Source: Serratia fonticola
GTDB taxonomy: Bacteria > Pseudomonadota > Gammaproteobacteria > Enterobacterales > Enterobacteriaceae
Direction of reading: 5' to 3'
DNA: 64,000 bases
Assembly: GCF_006715025.1 (NCBI RefSeq)
Contig: NZ_VFMK01000001.1
Coordinates: forward strand, 248,001 to 312,000
The notes beneath the pieces were generated by a model. That model saw only the letters and a list, made by a program, of their open reading frames with translations. It was not told where the DNA came from and did not search any database. This document shows positions 35,451 to 44,558 of the stretch, one piece after another (the first letter of the stretch is position 1; every line of letters starts with the position of its first letter). The position numbers and the translations under genes are program-made.

Positions 35451-36014
35451 ATTTATTTTACATGCGACCCATCACGCATTAGCCTTAACTGACATCTTCC
35501 CTGTCATCCCCATTTCTCCGGGAAATAACCATGGGATGAGTGAAAGAAAACTACATTTAAAGAAGTGTGAATTGATTGAAGTGTAGTACAGAAGTGAGTG
35601 AGAAGAAGCGGACAGTCGCTTGAAAAACCGGAATTATTCATTTGCACATAGGCCACGCCTTTCCCCTTTTGGTCGCAGGTGCTGCCGTTGAGTTATAGCC
35701 AACAAGCAACCGACCTTGAGCAATGTCCCTCCAAGATGGATACTGATAGGTGTTCCAACAGTCTCGTCGATAATACAGCGAGCCAAAAAATCACTTTCCT
35801 TGTCTCAACCGGTCCTATCTACTCTGACAGCGCTGCTTTGATTCATTTCCTAAACATTTAACTCTCTTATACCGCCTATTATTTATAAATAACAAACAGT
35901 GACATCATGATTACTCCCAAGATAATTCCCAACGAAAAGCCAACATATTATCTTCACCATCCATAGCAGGAGTTAAAAAACAACCAATACAAAACACATC
36001 CAGAGTTAACGAGC
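35451..36014. other. AT-rich gap without a recognised gene
   Basis: Between the mtlA control region and the bacteriocin-like gene. The longest open frame (35679-35861, 60 codons, plus strand) has no good ribosome site and no recognisable product. I see no tRNA or insertion sequence. Base composition falls below that of the flanks toward 36 kb. Confidence 0.5.
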
Positions 36015-36049
36015 AAAAAAACCCAGGCCTGTTTATTTCATGGCCTGGG
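36015..36049 (-). terminator. Rho-independent terminator of the bacteriocin-like gene
   Basis: On the minus strand CCCAGGCC, a 12-base loop, GGCCTGGG, then seven T. Located 20 bp after the stop codon. Confidence 0.9.
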
Positions 36050-36069
36050 ATTAATATTAACTAATTAAC

Positions 36070-36297
36070 TTATTTTTTACGACCAAAAATGCCGCCAAAG
36101 ATTGAATTGAAAACATCAATCCCAGCTTCAACAACCAAACCGATGCCGTTACCCAGGTTGGCAGCCGCATCTTTAGCGCCTTTAACTCCAAAGTTTTCGA
36201 TGATTGAACCAATGCCTTCCCCTAATGCCTTGGCCGCATCGGCAATCTGACCTGCACCAGAAACAGCCTGCATCTCTTCAGTATTTAATACTTTCAT
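36070..36297 (-). CDS. Putative double-glycine-leader bacteriocin-like peptide
   Basis: 75 residues. The first 16, MKVLNTEEMQAVSGAG, have the form of class II microcin/bacteriocin leaders (acidic, E-M-x-x-V-S-G-[AG]-G) cut by C39 peptidase transporters. The predicted 59-residue core is Gly/Ala/Ile-rich, Cys-free and basic at its end (GRKK). It contains two similar blocks 23 residues apart, DAAKALGEGIGSIIE (20-34) and DAAANLGNGIGLVVE (43-57), like glycine-zipper helices, then GIDVFNSIFGGIFG. AGAGGGA precedes the ATG by 5 bases and a strong terminator follows, so it looks like a real monocistronic gene. No immunity, ABC exporter or HlyD gene lies beside it. I do not recognise a named homologue; bacteriocin activity is an inference. 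Confidence 0.65.
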   Translation of the reverse strand: MKVLNTEEMQAVSGAGQIADAAKALGEGIGSIIENFGVKGAKDAAANLGNGIGLVVEAGIDVFNSIFGGIFGRKK

Positions 36298-36758
36298 AAT
36301 TCCCTCTATTTTATATCAATTAATTAACCATTTTGCATCCCAGAAAAAAGAAAACAGGCGCTCTGCTTTGATATAATCAAAACATGAAACCGTCTTTTTC
36401 TTCTTTAATTACTTTAACGATGCGATGAGATAATTCAATACAAAAACAGATAAATCGCACACTTTACGATCATCCTCATAAATTACTAAAAAATATCTTA
36501 GACTTAGAACCTTTTTTTATATTTAATACTTATCAAAGATATAAAAATCATCATGAGAGAAAATCACAAAAGTCATATTATCATAATGTGAAACTTATCA
36601 TTTAAGTCAATAAAACAAGGCCATATAGATTCGCTACAATAGAATAGCCAGCTCTCCCTTAAGCATTAAAAACGCCTCAAGGCGAGCCGGAAAAAACGGG
36701 GGCGCAGAGCTTTTACAAAGACGATGGGCGCAATCTTTTGCACCCATCGATAAGGAGA
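36298..36758. other. AT-rich gap upstream of the bacteriocin-like gene
   Basis: Low-GC stretch with many A/T runs. It should hold the peptide gene's promoter (minus strand), but no -35/-10 pair stands out. No frame above about 17 codons looks coding. A GATGGGCGCAATC/TTGCACCCATC hairpin at 36723-36750 lies just after the yiaF stop and may end its transcript. Confidence 0.5.
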
Positions 36759-37478
36759 TTACTGCATAACACTTTGCACGGTCTTCTGTGCGTTCAACAA
36801 ATTCTGTTGCTTGGCCACCAGATTGGACATCATGGTGTTGTACTGCGTCGCCTGCGCTTGAGTGCGGAACTGCACGCCCCCGTTGCTGAAACTCACCTGA
36901 TTACCCTGCGCTTGCAGGAAATCCCCTACTTGCACCAGGTCTTGAACAAAACCTGCGGTGGTTGGGATGGCAGGCATCAGCGCATTGGCCGGGGCAGTGA
37001 CAATCTTGTCATACGCCTGGTTATAGACGGCTTTCAGATCGTCTGGCTGTTTCAGCGCAGCACGCGCGGTATCCGCCTGTGATTTCGCCGACTGGATCTG
37101 CTGCCCCAGCAGGTTCAACGCCCCCACCGACTGCTGCAGAGTATCGCGCTTGCTCATGTAGTCTTGTGCGGTACGGATCTGATTAATCTGATCCAGTGCC
37201 GGCGTCAGGCTAGCCTCGACCGACTTGGTCAACTGTTGGGAAAAGCCCACCAGAATGGCGTAGTCACCCGCGTAGGCACCAAACTTCTGTTTCTGATCTT
37301 CGCTCAGCGTCGGAATATGCACGCCGCTGCGCATAACGGTGTTCTGTAAATAATCAACGAATGCCTTGCGCTGTTCCGGCTCTTTATCACCGCAGGCTGT
37401 CAGTTGCATAACCACCAACAATGCCAATACCGGTGCCAACCAACGCGCGAAACCTCTGCTCTGGATCCCTACCGCCAT
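36759..37478 (-). CDS. yiaF: DUF3053 lipoprotein YiaF
   Basis: 239-residue predicted lipoprotein: signal LAPVLALLVVMQLTACGDKE with the lipobox Cys at 29 followed by Gly-Asp. The body is helical (QRKAFVDYLQNTVMRSG; FGAYAGDYAILVGFSQQL; ALKQPDDLKAVYNQAYDKIV) and matches E. coli YiaF, whose function is unknown. In E. coli it neighbours ghrB; here it lies beside glyS, 20 kb away. Confidence 0.88.
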   Translation of the reverse strand: MAVGIQSRGFARWLAPVLALLVVMQLTACGDKEPEQRKAFVDYLQNTVMRSGVHIPTLSEDQKQKFGAYAGDYAILVGFSQQLTKSVEASLTPALDQINQIRTAQDYMSKRDTLQQSVGALNLLGQQIQSAKSQADTARAALKQPDDLKAVYNQAYDKIVTAPANALMPAIPTTAGFVQDLVQVGDFLQAQGNQVSFSNGGVQFRTQAQATQYNTMMSNLVAKQQNLLNAQKTVQSVMQ

Positions 37479-37633
37479 GTGACATAACTCCTGTTATAAA
37501 CGTGCTGTTACCGGGCTCCGTGCCTTCTGCCGCACTCCATGCGCCTTTAAGAATAGATCAACTGCCTGCGATGCGATACGCGATTCCGCTTTCAGCCGCA
37601 GAATAACTGACCACCTGGCTGCCGTCTGCAGAG

Positions 37634-37663
37634 ATGAAAAAGCGCCCGCAGGCGCTTTTTCAT
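37634..37663. terminator. Terminator downstream of glyS
   Basis: ATGAAAAAGCGCC (37634-37646), CGCA, GGCGCTTTTTCAT (37651-37663): a perfect 13-bp stem with A and T tracts at its base, usable in both directions. It follows the glyS stop at 37677 (minus strand). Confidence 0.88.
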
Positions 37664-37676
37664 CGGTTTGATACCC

Positions 37677-39746
37677 TCACTGCAGAACAGAAATATCCGC
37701 TACCTGCAGGAACAGTTCACGCAATTTGCTCAACAGCGTCAGGCGGTTAACTCTCACGGCCTCATCTTCTGCCATCACCATCACGCCGTCGAAGAACGCG
37801 TCAACGGTTTCACGCAGTGCAGCCAGTTCTACCAGCGCTTCCTGGTAGCGGCCTTCGGCAAAGAACGGTTGCAGCTTATCGCGCAGCACCACCAAGTGGG
37901 TTGCCAACTTCAGCTCAGCCGGTTCTTTCAATACCGATGCGTGGACCTGGTCCAGCAACGTATCGCTGGACTTGGCCAGAATATTGGAAACGCGTTTGTT
38001 GGCCGCAGCCAGCGCAGCGGCTTCTTCCAGGGTACGGAAATGCGTCACCGCTTTCACCCGTGCATCGAAGTCAGCCGGTTTGGTTGGGCGGCGCGCCAAT
38101 ACGGCCTGGATAGTATCTACCGCATGGCCTTCTTCCTGATACCAGGCGCGGAAGCGCCCCAGCATAAAGTCGACGACGTCATCTACCACCTTGGCGTTGG
38201 TCAGCTTGCTGCCGTACAGGCGCACGGCTTCTTCGGTCAGGGTTTGCAGATCCAGCGGCAGGTTTTTCTCCACGATAATACGTAGCACACCCAAGGCGGC
38301 ACGGCGCAGAGCAAACGGATCTTTATCGCCTTTTGGATGTTGACCAATGCCGAAGATACCGGCCAGGGTGTCCATCTTGTCGGCAATCGCCAGTGAGCAA
38401 GCGACTAACGACTGCGGCAGATCGTCACCGGCAAAACGTGGCTGATACTGCTCATTCAGCGCAACCGCAACGTCTTCAGCTTCACCATCATGGCGTGCAT
38501 AGTGCATGCCCATTACGCCCTGGGTGTCGGTGAATTCGAACACCATGTTGGTCATCAGATCGCACTTCGACAGCAACCCGGCACGCGTCGCATGGTTGAC
38601 ATCAGCACCGATCTGACCCGCAATCCATCCGGCCATCGCCTGAATACGATCGGTCTTGTCACGCAGGGTACCCAGTTGCTGTTGGAACAGCACCGTTTCC
38701 AGACGTGGCAAATTATCTTCCAGGCGCTGCTTACGGTCGGTATTGAAGAAGAACTCGGCATCAGCCAGACGCGGGCGCACCACCTTCTCGTTACCGGAGA
38801 TGATTTGCTGTGGATCTTTCGACTCGATATTCGCCACGAAGATAAAGTTCGGCAGCAGTTTGCCCGCAGCGTCGTACACCGGGAAATACTTCTGATCGCC
38901 CTTCATGGTGTACACCAGCGCTTCCGCCGGTACCGCCAGGAATTTTTCTTCGAATTTCGCCGTCAGCACTACTGGCCACTCGACCAGTGAAGCCACTTCT
39001 TCCAGCAGGCTCTCACTCAGATCGGCTTTACCGCCGATCTTCTGCGCCGCCAGTTCAGCATCACGCTTGATCAGCGCCTTGCGGGTTTCGTAATCGGCAA
39101 CCACTTTACCGCGCTCCTGCAGAATCTGCGGGTATTGGTCGGCGTTATCGATGGTGAACTCGGGTTCGCCCATAAAGCGGTGGCCACGGAGAGTACGGGC
39201 AGAATCGATACCCAGCACGGTGCCCGGGATCAACTCTGCGCCCAGCAGCATCGTCACAGTATGCACCGGACGAACAAACTGGGTTTCTTTGTCACCCCAA
39301 CGCATCAGTTTCGGGATTGGCAACCTGGACAGTGCCGTGCTCACCATACCGGCCAGCAGTTGCTGGGCAGACTGGCCTTTGACATGCGCACGGTACAGCA
39401 ACCATTCGCCTTTATCGGTGACCAGGCGTTCAGCCTGATCGACGGTGATACCGCAACCGCGCGCCCAACCTTCAGCCGCTTTACTCGGATTGCCGTTGGC
39501 ATCAAACGCCTGGGCAATCGCCGGACCGCGTTTTTCAACTTCGCGATCGGCCTGTGCGGCACTCAGTTTGGCCACTTTCAGTGCCAGACGGCGCGGCGCG
39601 GCAAACCATTTCACTTCGCCGTGTTCCAGGCCTGCGCTGTCCAGTTCTGCGGTAAAATTCGCGGCAAAGGCTTCTGCCAGTGAGCGAAGAGCCTTCGGCG
39701 GCAGCTCTTCCGTGCCGATTTCCACCAGGAAAGTCTGTTGTGTCAT
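37677..39746 (-). CDS. glyS: Glycyl-tRNA synthetase beta subunit
   Basis: 689 residues, as in E. coli; the tRNA-binding subunit of the bacterial alpha2-beta2 synthetase. TFLVEIGTEELPPKALRSLA at the N terminus, YFPVYDAAGKLLPNFIFVAN and NEKVVRPRLADAEFFFNTDR in the HD-like region, and a helical anticodon-binding C terminus. Nine bases after glyQ, so one operon. Confidence 0.98.
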   Translation of the reverse strand: MTQQTFLVEIGTEELPPKALRSLAEAFAANFTAELDSAGLEHGEVKWFAAPRRLALKVAKLSAAQADREVEKRGPAIAQAFDANGNPSKAAEGWARGCGITVDQAERLVTDKGEWLLYRAHVKGQSAQQLLAGMVSTALSRLPIPKLMRWGDKETQFVRPVHTVTMLLGAELIPGTVLGIDSARTLRGHRFMGEPEFTIDNADQYPQILQERGKVVADYETRKALIKRDAELAAQKIGGKADLSESLLEEVASLVEWPVVLTAKFEEKFLAVPAEALVYTMKGDQKYFPVYDAAGKLLPNFIFVANIESKDPQQIISGNEKVVRPRLADAEFFFNTDRKQRLEDNLPRLETVLFQQQLGTLRDKTDRIQAMAGWIAGQIGADVNHATRAGLLSKCDLMTNMVFEFTDTQGVMGMHYARHDGEAEDVAVALNEQYQPRFAGDDLPQSLVACSLAIADKMDTLAGIFGIGQHPKGDKDPFALRRAALGVLRIIVEKNLPLDLQTLTEEAVRLYGSKLTNAKVVDDVVDFMLGRFRAWYQEEGHAVDTIQAVLARRPTKPADFDARVKAVTHFRTLEEAAALAAANKRVSNILAKSSDTLLDQVHASVLKEPAELKLATHLVVLRDKLQPFFAEGRYQEALVELAALRETVDAFFDGVMVMAEDEAVRVNRLTLLSKLRELFLQVADISVLQ

Positions 39747-39755
39747 AGCTGCCTC

Positions 39756-40664
39756 TTACTTCTTATTACACATCGGGAAGCCCAGCGCTTCACGGGAAGC
39801 GTAGTAGGCCTCGGCAACGGCTTTGGTCAACGTGCGAATACGCAGAATATAACGCTGACGCTCGGTCACTGAGATCGCCTTGCGTGCATCCAGCAGGTTG
39901 AAGGTATGGGCAGCCTTGAGGATACGTTCGTAAGCAGGCAGTGGCAGCGGTTTTTCCAGTGCCAACAGCGTTTGCGCTTCCTTCTCGTACTGCTCGAAGC
40001 AGGAGAACAGGAAATCGACATCGGCATATTCGAAGTTATAGGTGGACTGCTCGACTTCATTCTGGTGGAACACATCCCCGTAGGTCGTGATCCCCAGAGG
40101 ACCGTTGCTCCATACCAGATCGTAAACGCTGTCCACGCCCTGGATGTACATCGCCAGACGTTCCAGACCGTAGGTGATCTCACCGGTGACCGGTTTGCAT
40201 TCCAAACCGCCAACCTGTTGGAAATAGGTGAACTGCGTAACTTCCATGCCGTTCAGCCATACTTCCCATCCCAGGCCCCAGGCGCCGAGCGTCGGGTTTT
40301 CCCAGTTATCTTCTACGAAGCGGATATCATGGATGGTCGGATCCATACCCAGCTCTTTCAACGAGCCCAGGTACAGTTCCTGAATGTTTTCTGGTGATGG
40401 CTTAATCACCACCTGGAATTGGTAATAGTGTTGCAGACGGTTTGGGTTTTCGCCGTAACGGCCATCCGTCGGGCGCCGTGAAGGTTGCACGTAGGCAGTC
40501 GCCATAGGCTCCGGGCCCAGTGCGCGCAGGCACGTCATAGGGTGAGAAGTCCCCGCGCCAACTTCCATGTCCAAGGGTTGAACGATGGTGCAGCCTTGGC
40601 GCGCCCAATAGTCCTGCAGTGTCAGGATCAGACCCTGAAAGGTCTTGGTATCAAACTTTTGCAT
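39756..40664 (-). CDS. glyQ: Glycyl-tRNA synthetase alpha subunit
   Basis: Catalytic subunit, 302 residues (E. coli 303). MQKFDTKTFQGLILTLQDYW fixes the start at 40664; the frame runs on to 40760 without homology. GAGTSHPMTCLRALGPEP, PSRRPTDGRYGENPNRLQHY and GITTYGDVFHQNEVEQSTYN are class II synthetase blocks. The promoter should be in the gap to the luxR-like gene. Confidence 0.98.
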   Translation of the reverse strand: MQKFDTKTFQGLILTLQDYWARQGCTIVQPLDMEVGAGTSHPMTCLRALGPEPMATAYVQPSRRPTDGRYGENPNRLQHYYQFQVVIKPSPENIQELYLGSLKELGMDPTIHDIRFVEDNWENPTLGAWGLGWEVWLNGMEVTQFTYFQQVGGLECKPVTGEITYGLERLAMYIQGVDSVYDLVWSNGPLGITTYGDVFHQNEVEQSTYNFEYADVDFLFSCFEQYEKEAQTLLALEKPLPLPAYERILKAAHTFNLLDARKAISVTERQRYILRIRTLTKAVAEAYYASREALGFPMCNKK

Positions 40665-40888
40665 GTTGAATTCGCACGCGATACAAGTGGATTTAATAGA
40701 ATGGGCCAGTATACCCGTTGACCGTAAGATATACAGCCGGAATCCCGCAACAAGTGTCAATCTTCGCGAAAAAGTCCGGCCAATGCCTGCTTTTAATACT
40801 CTGGTCCCAGGCTCCCTCTCTTGACTTCAGCGCTGTCACAAACCTGACGACAGCCGCTCGCTCAGCCGCCTTTGAGAAACCCCACGCT

Positions 40889-41632
40889 TCATTTTGCCGC
40901 ATTGGAGAGCACGGGCCGGATCAGTTGCAGCTCTACCCCAAGCCGGATGGCGTGTTTCGCGTTTGTGACGCCCAGTTTTTTTACCGCATTACCAATATGG
41001 TATTTGATTGTCGTCAGCTTCACGCCCAGGATAAGCGCAATTTCCTGATAGGATTTCCCCATGCTGGCCAGATAGAGCACATCGTTTTCACGATCGGAGA
41101 AAATTTCTTTGCCATTTATTTTCTCAAAATAACCAATGCTCTTCAGTTCCCGATAGTGCGCGATAAAAGCTTCATGCGTCGTCATTAATAACATTTGCAG
41201 TTTGCTTTTATCTTTTTCTATATTCTCCATGCGGCCAGCACTCTGGCTATCGAGAAAGAAAGACAATACCACCAGATTGTGATGCGGGTCATGAAGGACA
41301 AAGGTATAGCCATTAGCGATATTGTATTCTTTAGCGGCGTTAAACAGCTTTAAAAATTTCACTCCAGACTCAACGGTGATGTTTTCATCCCAGGGGAAAG
41401 GCGTCATGCGATTGGATGCTGTTATAAGGACAGGATCGGTAAACTGGAAGTTATTTTTCGTGTAAAACTCAACCCAGTCTATTCTGTTTGATATGACGGT
41501 AAAATTAGCCGGATTTCTCTTATTCATTATTGCATAGGCATATTTCACATCATTATACTTAATGAGTTTTCGTTCTAAAAATTTTTTAATTTTTTCATTG
41601 ATAAATGCATTATCGAAAAATGAGTCAGACAC
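40889..41632 (-). CDS. LuxR-family quorum-sensing receptor (solo)
   Basis: 247 residues. The N-terminal acyl-homoserine-lactone domain keeps Trp53, Tyr57, Asp66, Pro67 and Trp81, matching TraR W57, Y61, D70, P71 and W85 with a constant offset of four. NGYTFVLHDPHHNLVVLSFF follows. The C-terminal helix-turn-helix is SDRENDVLYLASMGKSYQEI, ALILGVKLTTIKYHIGNAVK. Most like Serratia SpnR/SmaR and EsaR-type regulators. I start at GTG 41632 (MSDSFFDNAF) because AAGGGG lies 7 bases upstream; the frame extends to a GTG at 41677. No luxI-type synthase gene is adjacent, so it is a LuxR solo in this window. Confidence 0.88.
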   Translation of the reverse strand: MSDSFFDNAFINEKIKKFLERKLIKYNDVKYAYAIMNKRNPANFTVISNRIDWVEFYTKNNFQFTDPVLITASNRMTPFPWDENITVESGVKFLKLFNAAKEYNIANGYTFVLHDPHHNLVVLSFFLDSQSAGRMENIEKDKSKLQMLLMTTHEAFIAHYRELKSIGYFEKINGKEIFSDRENDVLYLASMGKSYQEIALILGVKLTTIKYHIGNAVKKLGVTNAKHAIRLGVELQLIRPVLSNAAK

Positions 41633-42555
41633 GTACACGCCCCTTGAAAAAAACAAGGCGTAATATAGCACGTTCACGCCATGTCACGCTGATCTATTTT
41701 CACCTGATGCGCAAAGATAAAAAATTTAACAAAAACCCAGACACATCGAAATAACCAACCTGAAAGTCTTTTATCAACGGAAATGATATAACTGTATTTG
41801 AAATGCATATTCAGGTAACGCCTGTGCCTCTTCAAGGTTCAGGCTCTGACCCGAAATAAACATCCTGACGCTGTTATGGAAATATGCAGCTCGCCAGTAA
41901 GGAAAAGCAGAAACACGCATGGGGGATAGGCGGGATAAACGGTTGACAACAAAAATTGCTAAGACGCTATCCCTTTGATTAAAAATGATTCCCTGATGTT
42001 GGCTAATAAATGATAACGCGATTATATTTTTCTCTAACTGCCTATTTCATCGCAACAGGACGCCTTGGGCTGGCCCCCTACTAAAGTACAGCCGAACACT
42101 ATACTTTTTCCTGTGGCATGTAAATAGCCGATGCCGTGAAGCTGTTGCTTCTTTGGCCAGAATTCCAAGAAAATTCCGTATCATGACGTCGTATCAAGAC
42201 AAAAAGCCAACCAGAAAAATCAGCGAAGAATAAATTTATTTATCTGAAATATAATACTATTTTCATATTCCGCGCGCTGGATTTATCGCTCAATAAAAGG
42301 CTCGTGTTTTATGGCTGTTTTGTGATTTATGTCACGCAGGATACAGGATTAAACAGACAGAAGATGACGCAAGGCCTGGCGCTTTAAGCCCACCGGTCAA
42401 GGTGGATCAGAACCGGGGCGGCTCCGACGTGATGCATAACTTGCTGGTGTTCACACAACGCCAAATCCAGTGATGAAAAAAACCGCATACACTTGCCAAA
42501 TTAACGGCTTCAAGCGATGATACCTGTAAATAAATACAGCATAAGGAACATCCGT
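41633..42555. other. Long gap without a recognised gene
   Basis: About 920 bp between the luxR-like gene and tag. No convincing frame on either strand. AT-rich around 41.7-42.3 kb. I could not recognise a lux box, tRNA or insertion-sequence end. The position is where a luxI partner often sits, so it may be the scar of a loss (speculative). Confidence 0.45.
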
Positions 42556-43128
42556 ATGGTCAGTGAACGTTGCGGTTGGGTCACAACCGATCCGTTGTAT
42601 ATTGAGTACCACGACAAGGAATGGGGGGTGCCAACCACCGACGCACGTGAGTTGTTCGAAATGCTGTGCCTGGAAGGCCAACAGGCGGGCCTTTCCTGGA
42701 TCACCGTATTGAAAAAACGTGAAAACTACCGCCGCGCTTTCCACAATTTTGATCCGCAACGCGTCGCCGCCATGACGGAACAAGACGTAGAAACCCTGCT
42801 GCAAGACAGTGGGATCATCCGCCACCGTGGTAAAATCGAAGCCATTATCACCAATGCCAAAGCCTATCTGGCCATGGAGGCGGCGGGGGAAGACTTCGTC
42901 ACTTTTATCTGGCAATTCGTCGAAGGCAAACCGCATTTGAACCACAGGCAAGCCCTGAGCGAGATCCCCGCCAAAACTGAGCTTTCAGATGCCATGTCCA
43001 AAGCACTGAAAAAACGCGGTTTTAAATTTATCGGTTCTACCATCTGCTATGCCTTTATGCAGGCCAGCGGTCTGGTAAACGATCACGTCACCGGCTGTTT
43101 TTGCTACCCAAAGCAGCGTCAGGCGTAA
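42556..43128 (+). CDS. tag: DNA-3-methyladenine glycosylase I
   Basis: Base-excision repair of N3-methyladenine. 190 residues. Start MVSERCGWVTTDPLYIEYHD at 42556 with AAGGA nine bases upstream. EWGVPTTDARELFEMLCLEG, QQAGLSWITVLKKRENYRRA and the C-terminal HVTGCFCYP match. Zn ligands (Cys near the N terminus, His and Cys residues at the C terminus) are kept. Overlaps yiaC, as the pair does in E. coli. Confidence 0.97.
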   Translation: MVSERCGWVTTDPLYIEYHDKEWGVPTTDARELFEMLCLEGQQAGLSWITVLKKRENYRRAFHNFDPQRVAAMTEQDVETLLQDSGIIRHRGKIEAIITNAKAYLAMEAAGEDFVTFIWQFVEGKPHLNHRQALSEIPAKTELSDAMSKALKKRGFKFIGSTICYAFMQASGLVNDHVTGCFCYPKQRQA

Positions 43129-43556
43129 TTCGCGCCGCCTGCCCGAGCGATCTTGACGCGCTGATGGCGCTATGGCTGGAAAACACCACCCGTGCCCATC
43201 CGTTCGTCAACGCTGACTATTGGCAACAAAGTGTTCAAGTGGTACGCGAAAGTTATCTGCCACGGGCTAAAACCTGGGTTTATCTGCATAACGGGCAGAT
43301 AGTCGGGTTTATCAGCGTGCTGGATGCGCGCTTTATTGGCGCACTGTTTGTCGAACACCACTTCCACGGCAAGGGCGTCGGTGCGGCACTGATGACCTAC
43401 GTGCAACAGCATTACCGTTGGTTAAGCCTTGAAGTGTATGAGCAGAATCAGCGAGCCTGCGCCTTCTACCGCAAGCACGGGTTCCATGAAATGCAGCGTC
43501 AGCTCAACTCAGAGACCCAAGCCTATACGCTGATCATGAACTGGGCGTCTGCCTGA
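43101..43556 (+). CDS. yiaC: GNAT N-acetyltransferase YiaC
   Basis: GNAT-fold acetyltransferase; E. coli YiaC is reported to acetylate protein lysines. The conserved part starts VIRAACPSDLDALMALWLEN; acetyl-CoA motif HHFHGKGVGAALMTYVQQHY; then LEVYEQNQRACAFYRKHGF. The start is uncertain. The frame begins TTG at 43101, inside tag, with no ribosome site. The E. coli start (MIRE) aligns with GTA-ATT-CGC at 43125, where no standard start exists. Either TTG or a non-canonical ATT with translational coupling to tag is used. Confidence 0.82.
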   Translation: MLPKAASGVIRAACPSDLDALMALWLENTTRAHPFVNADYWQQSVQVVRESYLPRAKTWVYLHNGQIVGFISVLDARFIGALFVEHHFHGKGVGAALMTYVQQHYRWLSLEVYEQNQRACAFYRKHGFHEMQRQLNSETQAYTLIMNWASA

Positions 43557-43656
43557 GGGTATTATCCCGCAGCATAAGCCAGAGCGGCTGGGGGGGCTTT
43601 GTCATCCCCGCCCGCTTCTGGTACTTTGGCGGCCTACCTTGTCAACGGGATCCAGC

Positions 43657-44388
43657 ATGTTTACCCATATCGCCTTATCCAAGCTCAACGGGCTCGAATT
43701 GATGGTGTATAACTATGTCATCAAGAATAAAGACAAGGTCATGTATATGACCATCCGTGAACTGGCCGATAGCGCCAAGGTTTCGACCACCACGGTTCTG
43801 CGCTTTTGTAAGAAAATGAATTTCAGCGGTTATTCGGAATTTCGCATTCGCTTTAAACTCTATCTGGAGCAAGAAGATAAATTACTGCTGACCTCTGGCG
43901 TCAGCGAGATTGTCAGTTTTTTCAAAAGTATTAATAATGACGAGTTCGAGCAATTAATTACCGCCGCTGCCGAGCATATTACTGCCGCAGAGAGGGTCAT
44001 TTTTGTGGGCGCAGGGACGTCAGGAACAATGGGTAAATATGGCGCACGCTTTTTCTCTAACGTGGGGAAGTTCAGCAACTATATTGACGATCCTTATTAC
44101 CCTATCAGTAGTGATATGTATAAAAACGCGGTAGCGATTATTTTATCCGTTTCTGGGGAAACACCCGAAATTCTCAAGCTAGCCAGCCAGTTCAGCCTGC
44201 ATAACTGTAAGATCGTCAGTATTACCAGCAGCGAGGCCTCTTCCCTGGCCCGCATGGCAGACTTCAACCTCTCTTACCATATATCGCAAATCCGGATAGC
44301 CAGTGAGTATGATATTACCACGCAGGTACCGGTCATTTATATATTGGAGGCCATTGGTAAAAAGCTGGCCAAGAATCTCGGCCATTAA
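43657..44388 (+). CDS. RpiR/MurR-family sugar-phosphate regulator
   Basis: 243 residues. N-terminal helix-turn-helix (MTIRELADSAKVSTTTVLRF, CKKMNFSGYSEFRIRF) and a C-terminal SIS domain (VIFVGAGTSGTMGKYGARFF; AIILSVSGETPEILKLASQF), which binds phosphosugars. Start ATG 43657 is chosen over TTG 43639 for the nearby CGGGA. It lies 170 bp upstream of a beta-glucoside PTS and a 6-phospho-beta-glucosidase in the same direction, so it probably controls them in response to the phosphorylated sugar. Confidence 0.87.
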   Translation: MFTHIALSKLNGLELMVYNYVIKNKDKVMYMTIRELADSAKVSTTTVLRFCKKMNFSGYSEFRIRFKLYLEQEDKLLLTSGVSEIVSFFKSINNDEFEQLITAAAEHITAAERVIFVGAGTSGTMGKYGARFFSNVGKFSNYIDDPYYPISSDMYKNAVAIILSVSGETPEILKLASQFSLHNCKIVSITSSEASSLARMADFNLSYHISQIRIASEYDITTQVPVIYILEAIGKKLAKNLGH

Positions 44389-44413
44389 TGATATATAACA
44401 CCGTGTTTTTTTC

Positions 44414-44429
44414 ATGTGACAATTCACAT
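44414..44429. promoter_or_regulatory. Inverted repeat before the PTS gene, candidate operator
   Basis: ATGTGA-CAAT-TCACAT, 6-bp arms with a 4-base spacer. It resembles CRP half-sites but the spacing is two bases short of the CRP consensus. It could be an operator for the upstream RpiR-type protein. Confidence 0.4.
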
Positions 44430-44558
44430 CAGCATCATTTCGTTATATCGTGACATTCCCTTTCTATTTGCTACTATCCGCCTAGAACTCACGTAATGTC
44501 TTACAAAGGCTGTAAATAAAGCCCTGTATTTCTGTGTCCTACAGATGGAGTTATGTTG

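Noticed and set aside
35679..35861. A 60-codon open frame upstream of mtlA
   Set aside because: No convincing ribosome site, no domain or signal sequence, and composition like surrounding non-coding DNA.
35879..35947. Short hydrophobic stretch (YVGFSLGIILGVIMMSLFVI...) downstream of the bacteriocin-like gene, a possible immunity remnant
   Set aside because: Only 22 codons, no start codon or ribosome site, and it lies beyond the terminator; cannot be supported.
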